Part shown: one piece after another, positions 52,594 through 61,247 of the stretch
Layout: each line of letters opens with the position of its first letter
How positions within the stretch are numbered: position 1 is the first letter of the stretch
Origin: Alphaproteobacteria bacterium
Lineage (GTDB): Bacteria; Pseudomonadota; Alphaproteobacteria; UBA8366
Length of the DNA stretch: 64,000 nt
NCBI GenBank assembly: GCA_021774335.1
Contig: JAJFJD010000040.1
Coordinates: 124,001-188,000, forward strand
Direction: 5' to 3'
Position numbers and translations under genes: made by a program
Notes under the pieces: generated by a model
What the model was told of the DNA's origin: nothing
Seen by the model: the letters and a program-made list of their open reading frames with translations, nothing else
The model's database searches: none

Positions 52594-53448
52594 ATGAGTA
52601 TGGAAATCAATTCGCTTGGCCCTGTGCTCGGCGCGGAAGTTGTCGGCGTGGACGTGCGTGACCTATCCGCGGATGGCTTCAAGGCCATCCACCAGGCCCA
52701 TCTCGAGCATTGCGTCATCGTGCTGCGCGACCAGCATCTGACGCCGGAGGAGCACATCGCCTTTTCACGCCGTTTCGGCGACCTGGACTTTCAGGTGCTT
52801 GACCAATATTCGCTGCCCGAGCATCGCGAGATTCTCGTTCTGTCGAACAAGGCCGAGGACGGCAAACCGCTCGGTCTGCCGGACGGTGGCCGGCGTTGGC
52901 ATACCGACATGTCCTACAATGAGATTCCGCCGCTGGGCTCGTTGCTCTATGGACTGGAGATTCCGCCGGAAGGCGGTCAGACCAAGTTCGCCAACATGTA
53001 CGCGGCGTATGACGCACTGGATGACGAGACGAAGCAGCGGATTGATGGATTGCGCGCGGTGCATGACTATGTCCACCACTATAAGGACGCGGACGCCAAA
53101 AGCGGCGGCAAGCGCGCCAAGATGACCGAGGAACAGATGGCGAGCCTGAAGCCGGCGGTCCATCCTGTCGTCCGCACGCATCCGGAGACGGGGCGCAAGG
53201 CGCTCTATGTCGACCAGGGGCATACGATCGCGATCGAAGGCATGGCGGATGCGGATGCGCATGTGTTGATCACGTCGCTCTACGAGCACGCGATTCAGCC
53301 GCAATTCACCTACACCCATACCTGGCGGCGATTCGATGTGGTGTTCTGGGATAACCGCTGCGTCCTGCATCAGGCGCAGCCCTACGATCAGACGAAATAC
53401 ATCCGCCACATGCACCGGACGACGGTGAAGGGGACGCGCCCGGTCTAG
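52594..53448 (+). CDS. TauD/TfdA family Fe(II)/2-oxoglutarate dioxygenase
   Basis: A 284-residue non-haem iron dioxygenase. The family N-terminus reads NSLGPVLGAEVVGVDVRDL (4-22). The metal ligands are in WHTDMSYNEIPP (His and Asp, HxD, around residues 101-103) and the distal His in DNRCVLHQA (around 264-266), with the 2-oxoglutarate-binding Arg in RHMHRTTV close behind. Taurine, 2,4-D-like herbicides and related compounds are possible substrates. I start at ATG 52594; an upstream ATG at 52534 adds 20 poorly matching residues. Confidence 0.88.
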   Translation: MSMEINSLGPVLGAEVVGVDVRDLSADGFKAIHQAHLEHCVIVLRDQHLTPEEHIAFSRRFGDLDFQVLDQYSLPEHREILVLSNKAEDGKPLGLPDGGRRWHTDMSYNEIPPLGSLLYGLEIPPEGGQTKFANMYAAYDALDDETKQRIDGLRAVHDYVHHYKDADAKSGGKRAKMTEEQMASLKPAVHPVVRTHPETGRKALYVDQGHTIAIEGMADADAHVLITSLYEHAIQPQFTYTHTWRRFDVVFWDNRCVLHQAQPYDQTKYIRHMHRTTVKGTRPV

Positions 53449-53638
53449 CGCGCCGCGCCGTCTGTCCCCCACTGCTCGTCCGGGCGATGGACCTGAGAAA
53501 TTTGTGATGCCCCGTATCCCACCGGCCTGCTGAAACAGTTCGTTACAAAATACCTGCCGGTCCGCCATCGTCCGGCCCGAATTGGCGGGCTAAGATCGGC
53601 CTGCACGTCAACGGTGTGGAATTGGGAGCGTACAACTA

Positions 53639-54979
53639 ATGTCGACGCGCGAGGCATTCATCGCCGTGAACCGGTTCGGCCTTGGCGCCCGCCCCGGTGA
53701 ACTTCGGTCCGCCGCCGCCGATCCTGCGGGGTGGATCGAGCGGCAACTGGCCTCGCAAGCGGATGTCCCCAGTGCGCTGTCCGGTTTCCCGCGCAGCCGC
53801 GATACGATTTTGCAGTTTCAGGCGGCGCGTAAGGCGGCCAAGAAATCGAAGGACAAGAGCGGCGTCAAAATGCTGCGCAAGAAGTACCGGCAGGCGTATC
53901 TGGACGAGGCGGCCGCGCGCACCCAAACGCAGATCGATACGACGCAGCCGGTGACGGAGCGCTTGGTTGCATTCTGGTCGAATCATTTCACCGTCTCGGT
54001 TCGGAAACCGCTGCTGCGCGGCGTCGTCGGCGCGTTCGAGCGCGAAGCAATTCGTCCTCATGTGACGGGACGGTTCGCCGACATGCTACGCGCCGTCGTG
54101 CGGCACCCGGCCATGCTCGTCTATCTCGATAACGCGCAATCGATAGGTCCCAATTCGAAGGCCGGGCGGCGGCGGAAGCGCGGTCTGAACGAAAACCTGG
54201 CCCGCGAGATCCTCGAATTGCACACCTTGGGCGTGGACGGTGGTTACACCCAAACCGACGTACGCGAGTTCGCGAAGATACTGACCGGCTGGTCCGTTGC
54301 CGGCGGCCGCGTCCAATCGCCGGATGGATTCACCTTTCGAAAGGCGGCGCACGAACCCGGGCAGAAAACGTTGCTCGGCCGGCGCTTCTTGGAGGCTGGA
54401 GTGCGGGAAGGCGAGGATGCGCTGGCCATGCTCGCAAAGCATCCGTCGACGGCGCGGCATGTGGCGACGAAACTTGTGCGGCATTTCGCGGCGGATGCCC
54501 CGCCCGAACGTCTCGTCAGTCATTTGGCGCAAGTCTTTCTCGACACCGGTGGCGACATGCGCGCGGTGATGGGAGCGCTGGTCCGCTCGCCCGAGGTCTG
54601 GGCCGCCCCGTTGCCGAAGGTGAAGACACCGAACGAGTTCGTCGTGTCGGTGCTGCGCGCGACCGGCTTCCGGGACGAGCCGAAGAAGTTGATCGGCGCG
54701 CTGCGGCTGCTGGGCCAATTGCCGTACGCCGCACCGTCGCCCGCCGGCTGGCCCGACGAGGCTGTGAAATGGGTCGGCCCGGCCGCGATGATGCAGCGCG
54801 CCGAGTTTTCGATGGCGCTCGGCCGGCGCCTGAAAGGCAAACTTGCCGCCGACGCCTTGCTAATGGAAACGGTGGGGCCGGTCGTGTCCGAGGCGACCAA
54901 GCTGGCGGTGGCCCGCGCCCCGTCGCGTGCCGAAGCCATCGCGACTGTCTTCGCCAGCCCAGAGTTCCAACGGAGGTGA
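53639..54979 (+). CDS. DUF1800 domain-containing protein
   Basis: A 446-residue protein matching DUF1800, with the family's FGLGARPGELR opening (about 12-22), the LVAFWSNHFTVS block (about 108-119) and the long REILELHTLGVDGGYTQTDVREFAKILTGW region (about 190-220). No clear signal peptide is seen. DUF1800 genes typically stand next to DUF1501 genes, as here; the pair is of unknown role and mostly exported. The stop TGA lies inside the ribosome binding site of the DUF1501 gene two bases on. Confidence 0.9.
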   Translation: MSTREAFIAVNRFGLGARPGELRSAAADPAGWIERQLASQADVPSALSGFPRSRDTILQFQAARKAAKKSKDKSGVKMLRKKYRQAYLDEAAARTQTQIDTTQPVTERLVAFWSNHFTVSVRKPLLRGVVGAFEREAIRPHVTGRFADMLRAVVRHPAMLVYLDNAQSIGPNSKAGRRRKRGLNENLAREILELHTLGVDGGYTQTDVREFAKILTGWSVAGGRVQSPDGFTFRKAAHEPGQKTLLGRRFLEAGVREGEDALAMLAKHPSTARHVATKLVRHFAADAPPERLVSHLAQVFLDTGGDMRAVMGALVRSPEVWAAPLPKVKTPNEFVVSVLRATGFRDEPKKLIGALRLLGQLPYAAPSPAGWPDEAVKWVGPAAMMQRAEFSMALGRRLKGKLAADALLMETVGPVVSEATKLAVARAPSRAEAIATVFASPEFQRR

Positions 54980-54981
54980 CC

Positions 54982-56196
54982 ATGCTTTCCCGCCGCCACT
55001 CGCTCGCCGTGTTGGGATCGGCTTCTGCCGCAGGGCTCCTGCCGGGTGCGGTCCCCTTCGCCCTTGCCGCGCCGTCGACCGACCGGCGTCTGGTCGTGGT
55101 CATTCTGCGGGGGGCGATCGACGGTCTCGCCGCGATCCCGCCCTACGGTGATCCGGCGTATCGGTCACAGCGGGGCAAACTCGCGCTTGATGCGCCGGGT
55201 GCGGACAACGGAACGCTCGATCTCGATGGCCGCTTCGGTCTGCACCCGTCGCTCAAACCGCTACACGACATGTATCGCAGTCGGGAACTGGTGGCGTTCC
55301 ACGCAATTGCCACGCCCTATCGAAAGCGATCGCATTTCGATGGACAGGATCTGCTCGAGAATGGCACCGCGTCGCCCAATGGCGTTCGGGACGGATGGCT
55401 GAACCGCGCGCTGTCCTTGTTCGAGGGCGGCGACCGGCGGATCGGGCTCGCGGTGGGGCAAACGGTGCCCCTCATTCTGCGCGGCAATTCGCCGGTTCAA
55501 TCCTGGATGCCGCGTGCGCTGCGGCGCGCCGATGACGATTTCCTCACGCGGCTGTCGGAGCTTTATCAACAGGATCCACTGCTGGGACCGGCCATGGCGG
55601 AAGCGATCGGTGCGCAGGAAATGAGCGACGAAGTGCTCGGCCGCGACATGGGCAAGAAGGGGAAGAAATTGCGCCGGGCGGGCGCGTTGCCCAATCTGGC
55701 AAAAAATGTCAGCAAATTGCTGCGGCACGACCGGGGCGCGCGGGTCGCCGTGCTGGAAGTCGGCGGCTGGGATACGCATGCCAATCAAGGCGTGTTGACC
55801 GGCAGGCTGGCCCGCAACCTGTCGGCGTTGGCGGCTGGTGTCGATGAACTAAAGACCGGTCTTGGCCCGGTTTGGTCGAAAAGCGCCGTGCTTGTTGTCA
55901 GTGAGTTCGGCCGCACCGTGAGGCCGAACGGCACCAACGGTACCGACCATGGCACTGGCGGCATCGCCTTATTGGCGGGTGGCGCGGTGGCGGGCGGTAA
56001 AGTCGTCACCAAGTGGCCGGGCCTATCGGACGGTAGTCTTTATCAAGGGCGCGATCTTGCGCCGACGCGCGATCTGCGTTCGGTGTTAAAGGCGGTTGCG
56101 GTGGATCATTTGGGACTGCCAGCGGATGCCGTCGAGCAGCGCGTGTTTCCGGACAGCACCGTCGCCGCTCGGGATCGGAGATTGTTTCGACCGTAG
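54982..56196 (+). CDS. DUF1501 protein with twin-arginine signal
   Basis: A 404-residue protein. The start SRRHSLAVLGSASAAGLLPG carries a twin-arginine-type signal (Arg4, Arg5) with cleavage near LALA-A (about 28-30). The DUF1501 core follows (VVILRGAIDGLAAIPPYGD; VLEVGGWDTHANQG; VVSEFGRTVRPNGTNGTDHG), which belongs to the alkaline-phosphatase/sulfatase-like superfamily. The tight coupling to DUF1800 (GGAGG ribosome binding site overlapping its stop) suggests a joint periplasmic role. Confidence 0.9.
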   Translation: MLSRRHSLAVLGSASAAGLLPGAVPFALAAPSTDRRLVVVILRGAIDGLAAIPPYGDPAYRSQRGKLALDAPGADNGTLDLDGRFGLHPSLKPLHDMYRSRELVAFHAIATPYRKRSHFDGQDLLENGTASPNGVRDGWLNRALSLFEGGDRRIGLAVGQTVPLILRGNSPVQSWMPRALRRADDDFLTRLSELYQQDPLLGPAMAEAIGAQEMSDEVLGRDMGKKGKKLRRAGALPNLAKNVSKLLRHDRGARVAVLEVGGWDTHANQGVLTGRLARNLSALAAGVDELKTGLGPVWSKSAVLVVSEFGRTVRPNGTNGTDHGTGGIALLAGGAVAGGKVVTKWPGLSDGSLYQGRDLAPTRDLRSVLKAVAVDHLGLPADAVEQRVFPDSTVAARDRRLFRP

Positions 56197-56202
56197 TGGG
56201 CG

Positions 56203-58404
56203 TCAATCCGGAGGCGGGCCTACTTCCTCTTGAGATTTGGCTTTGGGTCGAATTTCCATGAGATGCGCTTTGATCCGGTCCTGCTTGTCCCGGTAAGTGG
56301 AATTGTCAGGAAACCGACTGGTTAGCGACCGCACAATTTGCAAACTTTGTTCATATGCGCCGATGGCCATTCTCTTTTGTCCGAGAGTGTCATACGCATC
56401 GCCGATCCCGGCATGTGAGTCTGATATTTCGTATTCGATATCGGCGTTTTCTGGATCACCGGGCACAATAAATTCCCGGATCTTGATGGCGGAACGATAA
56501 TGTTCAATCGCCTCCACCGCCCTGGACATGGCATTGAGGGTGTCGGCGACCGCCTCGTGGATGCAGGCCAATTGGTGTTTGACGCCGGCGTCGTCGGGTT
56601 GGTCCGCCGCACGCTGTTTGGTTATCTCCAATACGGCTTGGTAGCTCTCCAACGCTTTTTCTTTGTCGTTGCGGTGCCAGTGTAGATCCCCGATCTGCAC
56701 GTGAGAGTTTGATAGCTCCGAATGGAACATGGAATTGTTCGGATCTTGCTGCGTTAGGTTTCGTTTAATAATCAACGCCGCTTCGTAGTGTTCCAGCGCA
56801 GTATCTAGTTCGTCCTGCGTTCGGCATAAATCGCCGATGCAATCATGCGTCAATGCCAACGGCACTCGAATTTGGTTGTTATCAGAATCGATTGCGAAGC
56901 AGCGTTTTTCTATGTCCAGGGCTTCTTGGTAGTGTTGCATCGCCGCGGCCTTATCGCCCTGTCGCTCGGACGTAATTCCGAGGTTTCGGCAACAATCCGA
57001 CAACGAAGTCTGCAGGAACAGATTGCTTTCGTCCGCCATCGCCAATGGCCGCGTGATGTCCAGCGACTTGTGGAAGTTTCGCAATGCTTCGTCCGTATCG
57101 TCTCGAATGAGATGCAGCTCTCCAATGGCATCATGTGCGCTCGATAGGGCCTTCTGGACCGTTTGGTCGGCTGGGGATTCCGCCGCCAACCCGGTAAGAA
57201 TATCCTTCGTGATTTGATAACAATCGAGCGCCGCCGCGTAATCGCCTTTCTTGCGATGAACCCGGCCGATATTTTGGTGCGCGGTAGCAAGTCCATGCTG
57301 CAGGTCTATCCTGGTGGAATCTTCTTCGGTCAGGCGCCGTTGAATATCCAGCGATGACTGGAAACGCTCCAGCGCCCCATTGGTGTCGCCATCAATCATG
57401 AGGATGCTGCCTATCCTATCGTGGGCCCAGGCTAGATTGCGTCGATGCGGTATTATAGTTGGTTCGGCAGCCGCCGCTCGTTGCCAGAGAGCCAAACAGC
57501 CCTTGTAGCTCTCCATTGCCTCCGGGAGCATGCCCTGCGCCATCAAGATGCCGCCGATATCGGCGATCGCGGCTGCACGAGCACTGTCGTTCTCCGCTAA
57601 TTCCAGTGCGGCATATCCGGCCTTTCGGGAAGACATCAGATCGCCGGTGGCCCGGTAAAGACGCGATAACTCGATCTGCGTGCGGCAGTCGTTTGGATCC
57701 AGCTCGGCGGCTTTTTGATACCAGCGTAGGGCCTCTGCCGACGAGCGGACCGCTGCCATGGCGGCCTTTTCGCGCGCGGTTTCCGCCGACTTTTGTTTGA
57801 GGAGCGTGACCTCGTCATCCAAGCGGCTGATGGCCACGGTTTCCCGTTCGAATGCTTCTTCGAGTGCATCTTCCGCGGCTTGAAGATCGCCGTCACGCAA
57901 TGCTTCGCGGGCGATCTCCTTTGAAGGGTCGTCGGATGCCAAGATTTCTTGCGCGGCGGCGACTGCGCGTTCCAGCGCATCCTCGGAAAGGGCGCCGCCG
58001 CTGTTCCTCGTTTCGGCCGCCTGGGCGGTCAGAAGAGCGCGGATTTCCGTAATATCATGCTGTGTTTTTACAGCCGCTTCTTCCGCGCGCTTTGCGGCTT
58101 CACCGGCGACCTCAGCCTCGCTTTTGGGTGGCTTATAGCCCGTTGTCCACATTCGGATGCGGCGAAAGATCGGACTGACGATGCCCCAAATCTCGGCTGA
58201 CCGGCGCCATGCTGCGAGCAGGATGAGGATGATGACGAGGATCGGCGCAATGTCGATTGCATGAGGTTCGATCCAATCCGGTAGCCACGTCAGGGACGGC
58301 TCCACCTGCTGGCGCGCCCAATCCCGGAGGGCGAGGAATGCTTCCCATAAATTTCGTTCTTGTTCTGCCACGTCGACCCCAGCCCGGTACTGTCCCTGCA
58401 TCAT
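56203..58404 (-). CDS. Membrane-anchored tetratricopeptide repeat protein
   Basis: A large 733-residue protein. One membrane segment (APILVIILILLAAWRRSAEIW region, about 52-72) is followed by a long charged, probably coiled-coil stretch (about 85-205: GEAAKRAEEAAVKTQHD; alternating Glu/Ala-rich helices) and at least eleven TPR units of 40-54 residues from about 225 to 720 (for example GRVHRKKGDYAAALDCYQ and IGDLHWHRNDKEKALESYQ). The start is uncertain: ATG at 58404 or 58401 has no good ribosome binding site, and TTG at 58428 is possible. No enzyme domain is visible; it may be a scaffold. Confidence 0.75.
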   Translation of the reverse strand: MMQGQYRAGVDVAEQERNLWEAFLALRDWARQQVEPSLTWLPDWIEPHAIDIAPILVIILILLAAWRRSAEIWGIVSPIFRRIRMWTTGYKPPKSEAEVAGEAAKRAEEAAVKTQHDITEIRALLTAQAAETRNSGGALSEDALERAVAAAQEILASDDPSKEIAREALRDGDLQAAEDALEEAFERETVAISRLDDEVTLLKQKSAETAREKAAMAAVRSSAEALRWYQKAAELDPNDCRTQIELSRLYRATGDLMSSRKAGYAALELAENDSARAAAIADIGGILMAQGMLPEAMESYKGCLALWQRAAAAEPTIIPHRRNLAWAHDRIGSILMIDGDTNGALERFQSSLDIQRRLTEEDSTRIDLQHGLATAHQNIGRVHRKKGDYAAALDCYQITKDILTGLAAESPADQTVQKALSSAHDAIGELHLIRDDTDEALRNFHKSLDITRPLAMADESNLFLQTSLSDCCRNLGITSERQGDKAAAMQHYQEALDIEKRCFAIDSDNNQIRVPLALTHDCIGDLCRTQDELDTALEHYEAALIIKRNLTQQDPNNSMFHSELSNSHVQIGDLHWHRNDKEKALESYQAVLEITKQRAADQPDDAGVKHQLACIHEAVADTLNAMSRAVEAIEHYRSAIKIREFIVPGDPENADIEYEISDSHAGIGDAYDTLGQKRMAIGAYEQSLQIVRSLTSRFPDNSTYRDKQDRIKAHLMEIRPKAKSQEEVGPPPD

Positions 58405-58521
58405 GGCGATAAAGGGAAACCTGTACAATTACGGGGCGTGAATTTGCCGCCATTTGGCGTCCTGGCCTATAACGGAAGCTCAAGAGTCACAATGACCTGA
58501 CACGGATCGAGGAGGCGCAGC

Positions 58522-59931
58522 ATGTCGGAAACCCGCATTTTGGCGGATTGGGTATCGAGCCTGCGGTACGAGGACATTCCCGAGGATGTGCGCGAGCATG
58601 CCCGGCGGTTCATTCTGGACAATTTCGGCTGTCAGATAGCCGGTGCGACGCTGCCGTGGAGCAAGACCTACTACGACATGATCAAGGCGACCCGAAGCGG
58701 CAGCCATTCCACTGTTGCCTTCTATGGTGACCGGATGTCGCCGGACGATGCCGCCTTCCTGAACAGCGCCTTCAACCATGCCAACGAAACCGACGATACC
58801 CATCTGAAAAGCCCGACGCATCCCGGCGGGATCGCGGTGCCGGCGGCCTTGGCGCTTAGCGAATACGCCAATGCGACGGGGGAACAGTTGCTGGTTGCCG
58901 TCGTGGCTGCCTATGAGATTCAAATTCGACTGTCCTGGGCTTGCTCGCCCTTCCTGATCTATCGCGGCCATCATCCGCCCGTGGGCGTCGGCCCGTTCGG
59001 CGCGGCGGCGGCGGGCGCGGTCCTGCTCGGCTTCGATTCCGAGACAACGGTCAACGCGTTTGCCATCGCGGGCAGTCATTCGGCGGGCCTGATCGAGTAC
59101 ACCAAGACCGGCGGCAGCGTGAAGCGCATCCATAGTGCGATACCGACACAGGCCGGGGTGCGCGCCGCGCTGTTCGCGCAAGCCGGGATCACCGGGCCGC
59201 ATTCGATCATCGAGGGCGAAAAGGGATTCTGTAAGGTCTTTGCCGGCGAATATGATTTGTCCCGTCTGACGGACGGGTTGGGCTCGCACTATCATCTGCT
59301 CGACAATGGTTTGAAGCCGTATAGCTGTTGTCACCTGATCCACGCTGCCTTCGATGCCTTGGACAACGCGCGCGACGAAACGCCGTTGACCCCGGACAAC
59401 GTGAAATCGATTACGGTAGCGACCAACAGTGAACCGATCCTCAGCCATATCGGGTCGATCACCGAGCCGACGGATATTCTCGGCGCACAGTTCAGCCTGC
59501 CGTTCAGCATGGCGATGCGCCTGCATCACGGCGGCCGCGGCGTGAAAGGCGGCAACGGCTTCTGGGATTACGTCGATGTGGATTGCGCCGACCCGGCCCT
59601 GGTCGAAACCGCGCGCAAGGTGAAAGTCACCGTTGCCCAGAACGACAAGTGGGAGCGCGTCGACGAAGGCGCGGGGCTCGAAATTGAAACCACGGACGGC
59701 CGGAAGATCGAGGCCTGTGTGCCCTTCTCGAAGGGCCTGCCGGAAAATCCATTGTCGCCGGCCGAGGTGGAAGAGAAGTTCCGCTATCTGGTCGACCCGG
59801 TGATGCCCGCAGGCGGGCCGGACGCCGTCGTGCAGGCGGTGGCCGGACTGGAGTCTATCAAGGACATAAACGATCTGGTCCGGTTATTGGTGGTTCCACA
59901 GACACCGAATGCCCGCGCCGCCGCGGAGTAA
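58522..59931 (+). CDS. MmgE/PrpD family protein
   Basis: A 469-residue protein of the 2-methylcitrate dehydratase (MmgE/PrpD) family. It begins with LADWVSSLRYEDIPEDVREHARRFILDNFGCQIAG (cited as residues 8-42) and carries the family's SAFNHANETDDTHLKSPTHPGG block (about 75-96), which includes the HxxN-like catalytic region, and HSAGLIEYTKTGGSVKRIHS (about 190-210). A strong GAGGAGG precedes the ATG. Related members isomerise or dehydrate other small acids; no prpBC genes are nearby, so the substrate is open. Confidence 0.85.
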   Translation: MSETRILADWVSSLRYEDIPEDVREHARRFILDNFGCQIAGATLPWSKTYYDMIKATRSGSHSTVAFYGDRMSPDDAAFLNSAFNHANETDDTHLKSPTHPGGIAVPAALALSEYANATGEQLLVAVVAAYEIQIRLSWACSPFLIYRGHHPPVGVGPFGAAAAGAVLLGFDSETTVNAFAIAGSHSAGLIEYTKTGGSVKRIHSAIPTQAGVRAALFAQAGITGPHSIIEGEKGFCKVFAGEYDLSRLTDGLGSHYHLLDNGLKPYSCCHLIHAAFDALDNARDETPLTPDNVKSITVATNSEPILSHIGSITEPTDILGAQFSLPFSMAMRLHHGGRGVKGGNGFWDYVDVDCADPALVETARKVKVTVAQNDKWERVDEGAGLEIETTDGRKIEACVPFSKGLPENPLSPAEVEEKFRYLVDPVMPAGGPDAVVQAVAGLESIKDINDLVRLLVVPQTPNARAAAE

Positions 59932-59934
59932 CCG

Positions 59935-61092
59935 CTACCGTTTCGCCGTGTCGTCGAGGAGACGCCGATACAAATCGAGCGTCTGCTTGACGATGATCGG
60001 TTCCGCAAAATCCCGTTCCACCGCGCGCCGCGCATTCGCGCCGAGGCGGCTGCGAAGCTCCGCGTCTTTCGCCAAGCGTTCGAGCGCGTCGGCGAGCGGT
60101 TCCACCGTTCGGACCGGAACCAAAATGCCCGTTTCTTCGTTGCGACAGATTTCCCGGCAGCCCGGAACGTCCGTTGCCACCATGGGCAGCCCCGCCGCCG
60201 CGGCTTCCAACAATGCCTTCGGCAACCCTTCGCGATAGGATGGCAGGACCGCGATGCTGGCGCGGGCGTATTCGCCGGCTACATCGTCGGAGGCCCCGAC
60301 GACCTCGACCGCGCCTTCGGCGGCCCACCGAGTCAATATCTCCTCGGATATAGACGCCGGATTATCGTCGGTCGGCCCGACGAGCCGAATTCTGATCGCG
60401 ACGCCGCGGTTTCGCAAAAGTCGCGCGGCCTCGACGAGTTCGACAATGCCCTTGTCGCGCAACATGCGGGATGCGCAGACCGCGATTGGCGGTCCCTCGG
60501 CCGGTGCGCCGGGCTTGTATTCATCGATATTGACGCCGGAACCGCGAATAAGCACGAGGCAATCGCGGCGGACCTTGGCCGCGTCGGCAAGCAGATTCAT
60601 ATCGTCCGGGTTCTGCAGGATCATCCGGCTGTTGCGCCGGTTCATCAGCAAGCGGAAGAGGACCTGTACCGTGCCCCGCAGAAAGCGCGCCGCCGGCGAG
60701 GTTGCGATGAACAGGAACCCCATGCCGCCGAGCGCGTTCACGATAGCCGGGACGCCGGTGATCCAGGCGGCGATCGATCCGTACAGCACCGGCTTCAGTG
60801 CCACGTGATGAACCAAGTCCGGCCGTTCACGGCGATACAGTTTGATCAAATCGCAGAGGGTCCGCAGATCGTATAGGGGGTTGCGGCCGCTGCGCTCCAA
60901 TCGGATCGGCGCGACACGGAGGCTGGCGGCGCGTATTCGATCGGCATCGGCACGGACGCGCGCCGCGATGACCACGTCGGCGCCGGCGTCACGCAGGGCG
61001 AGGCCGATCGGCAATCGGTGCAGCAGGAACGCCCAGTCCTCGGTGACGACGATGAGGACTTTCTTCCCGGCGAGGTCCGTGGTTTCCGTCAC
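59935..61092 (-). CDS. Glycosyltransferase family 4
   Basis: A 385-residue GT-B glycosyltransferase. The N-terminal half (1-185) has the Rossmann core KVLIVVTEDWAFLLHRLPIGLALRDAGADVV, cited as 14-44, and the PDLVHHVALKPVLYGS acceptor region. The C-terminal half has the donor motif VLPSYREGLPKALLEAAAAGLPMVATDVPGCREI (the E-x7-E block, around 285-318). The start is GTG at 61092 with CGAGG upstream. It probably acts in surface polysaccharide or glycolipid assembly, but no cluster surrounds it. Confidence 0.88.
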   Translation of the reverse strand: MTETTDLAGKKVLIVVTEDWAFLLHRLPIGLALRDAGADVVIAARVRADADRIRAASLRVAPIRLERSGRNPLYDLRTLCDLIKLYRRERPDLVHHVALKPVLYGSIAAWITGVPAIVNALGGMGFLFIATSPAARFLRGTVQVLFRLLMNRRNSRMILQNPDDMNLLADAAKVRRDCLVLIRGSGVNIDEYKPGAPAEGPPIAVCASRMLRDKGIVELVEAARLLRNRGVAIRIRLVGPTDDNPASISEEILTRWAAEGAVEVVGASDDVAGEYARASIAVLPSYREGLPKALLEAAAAGLPMVATDVPGCREICRNEETGILVPVRTVEPLADALERLAKDAELRSRLGANARRAVERDFAEPIIVKQTLDLYRRLLDDTAKR

Positions 61093-61247
61093 ACTGTACC
61101 TCGATGTCTCGAGGCAGGGCGGGCGCGGGGGAGTGAGGGTCGGCGGATACGGCGCATGGCGCCCTCTATATACCGTAGTTCGATATTTGTCGCCGGGCGA
61201 TGCGCGCGTATGATCACGGCGCGGATGAGCGCACGGATGATTGATCG

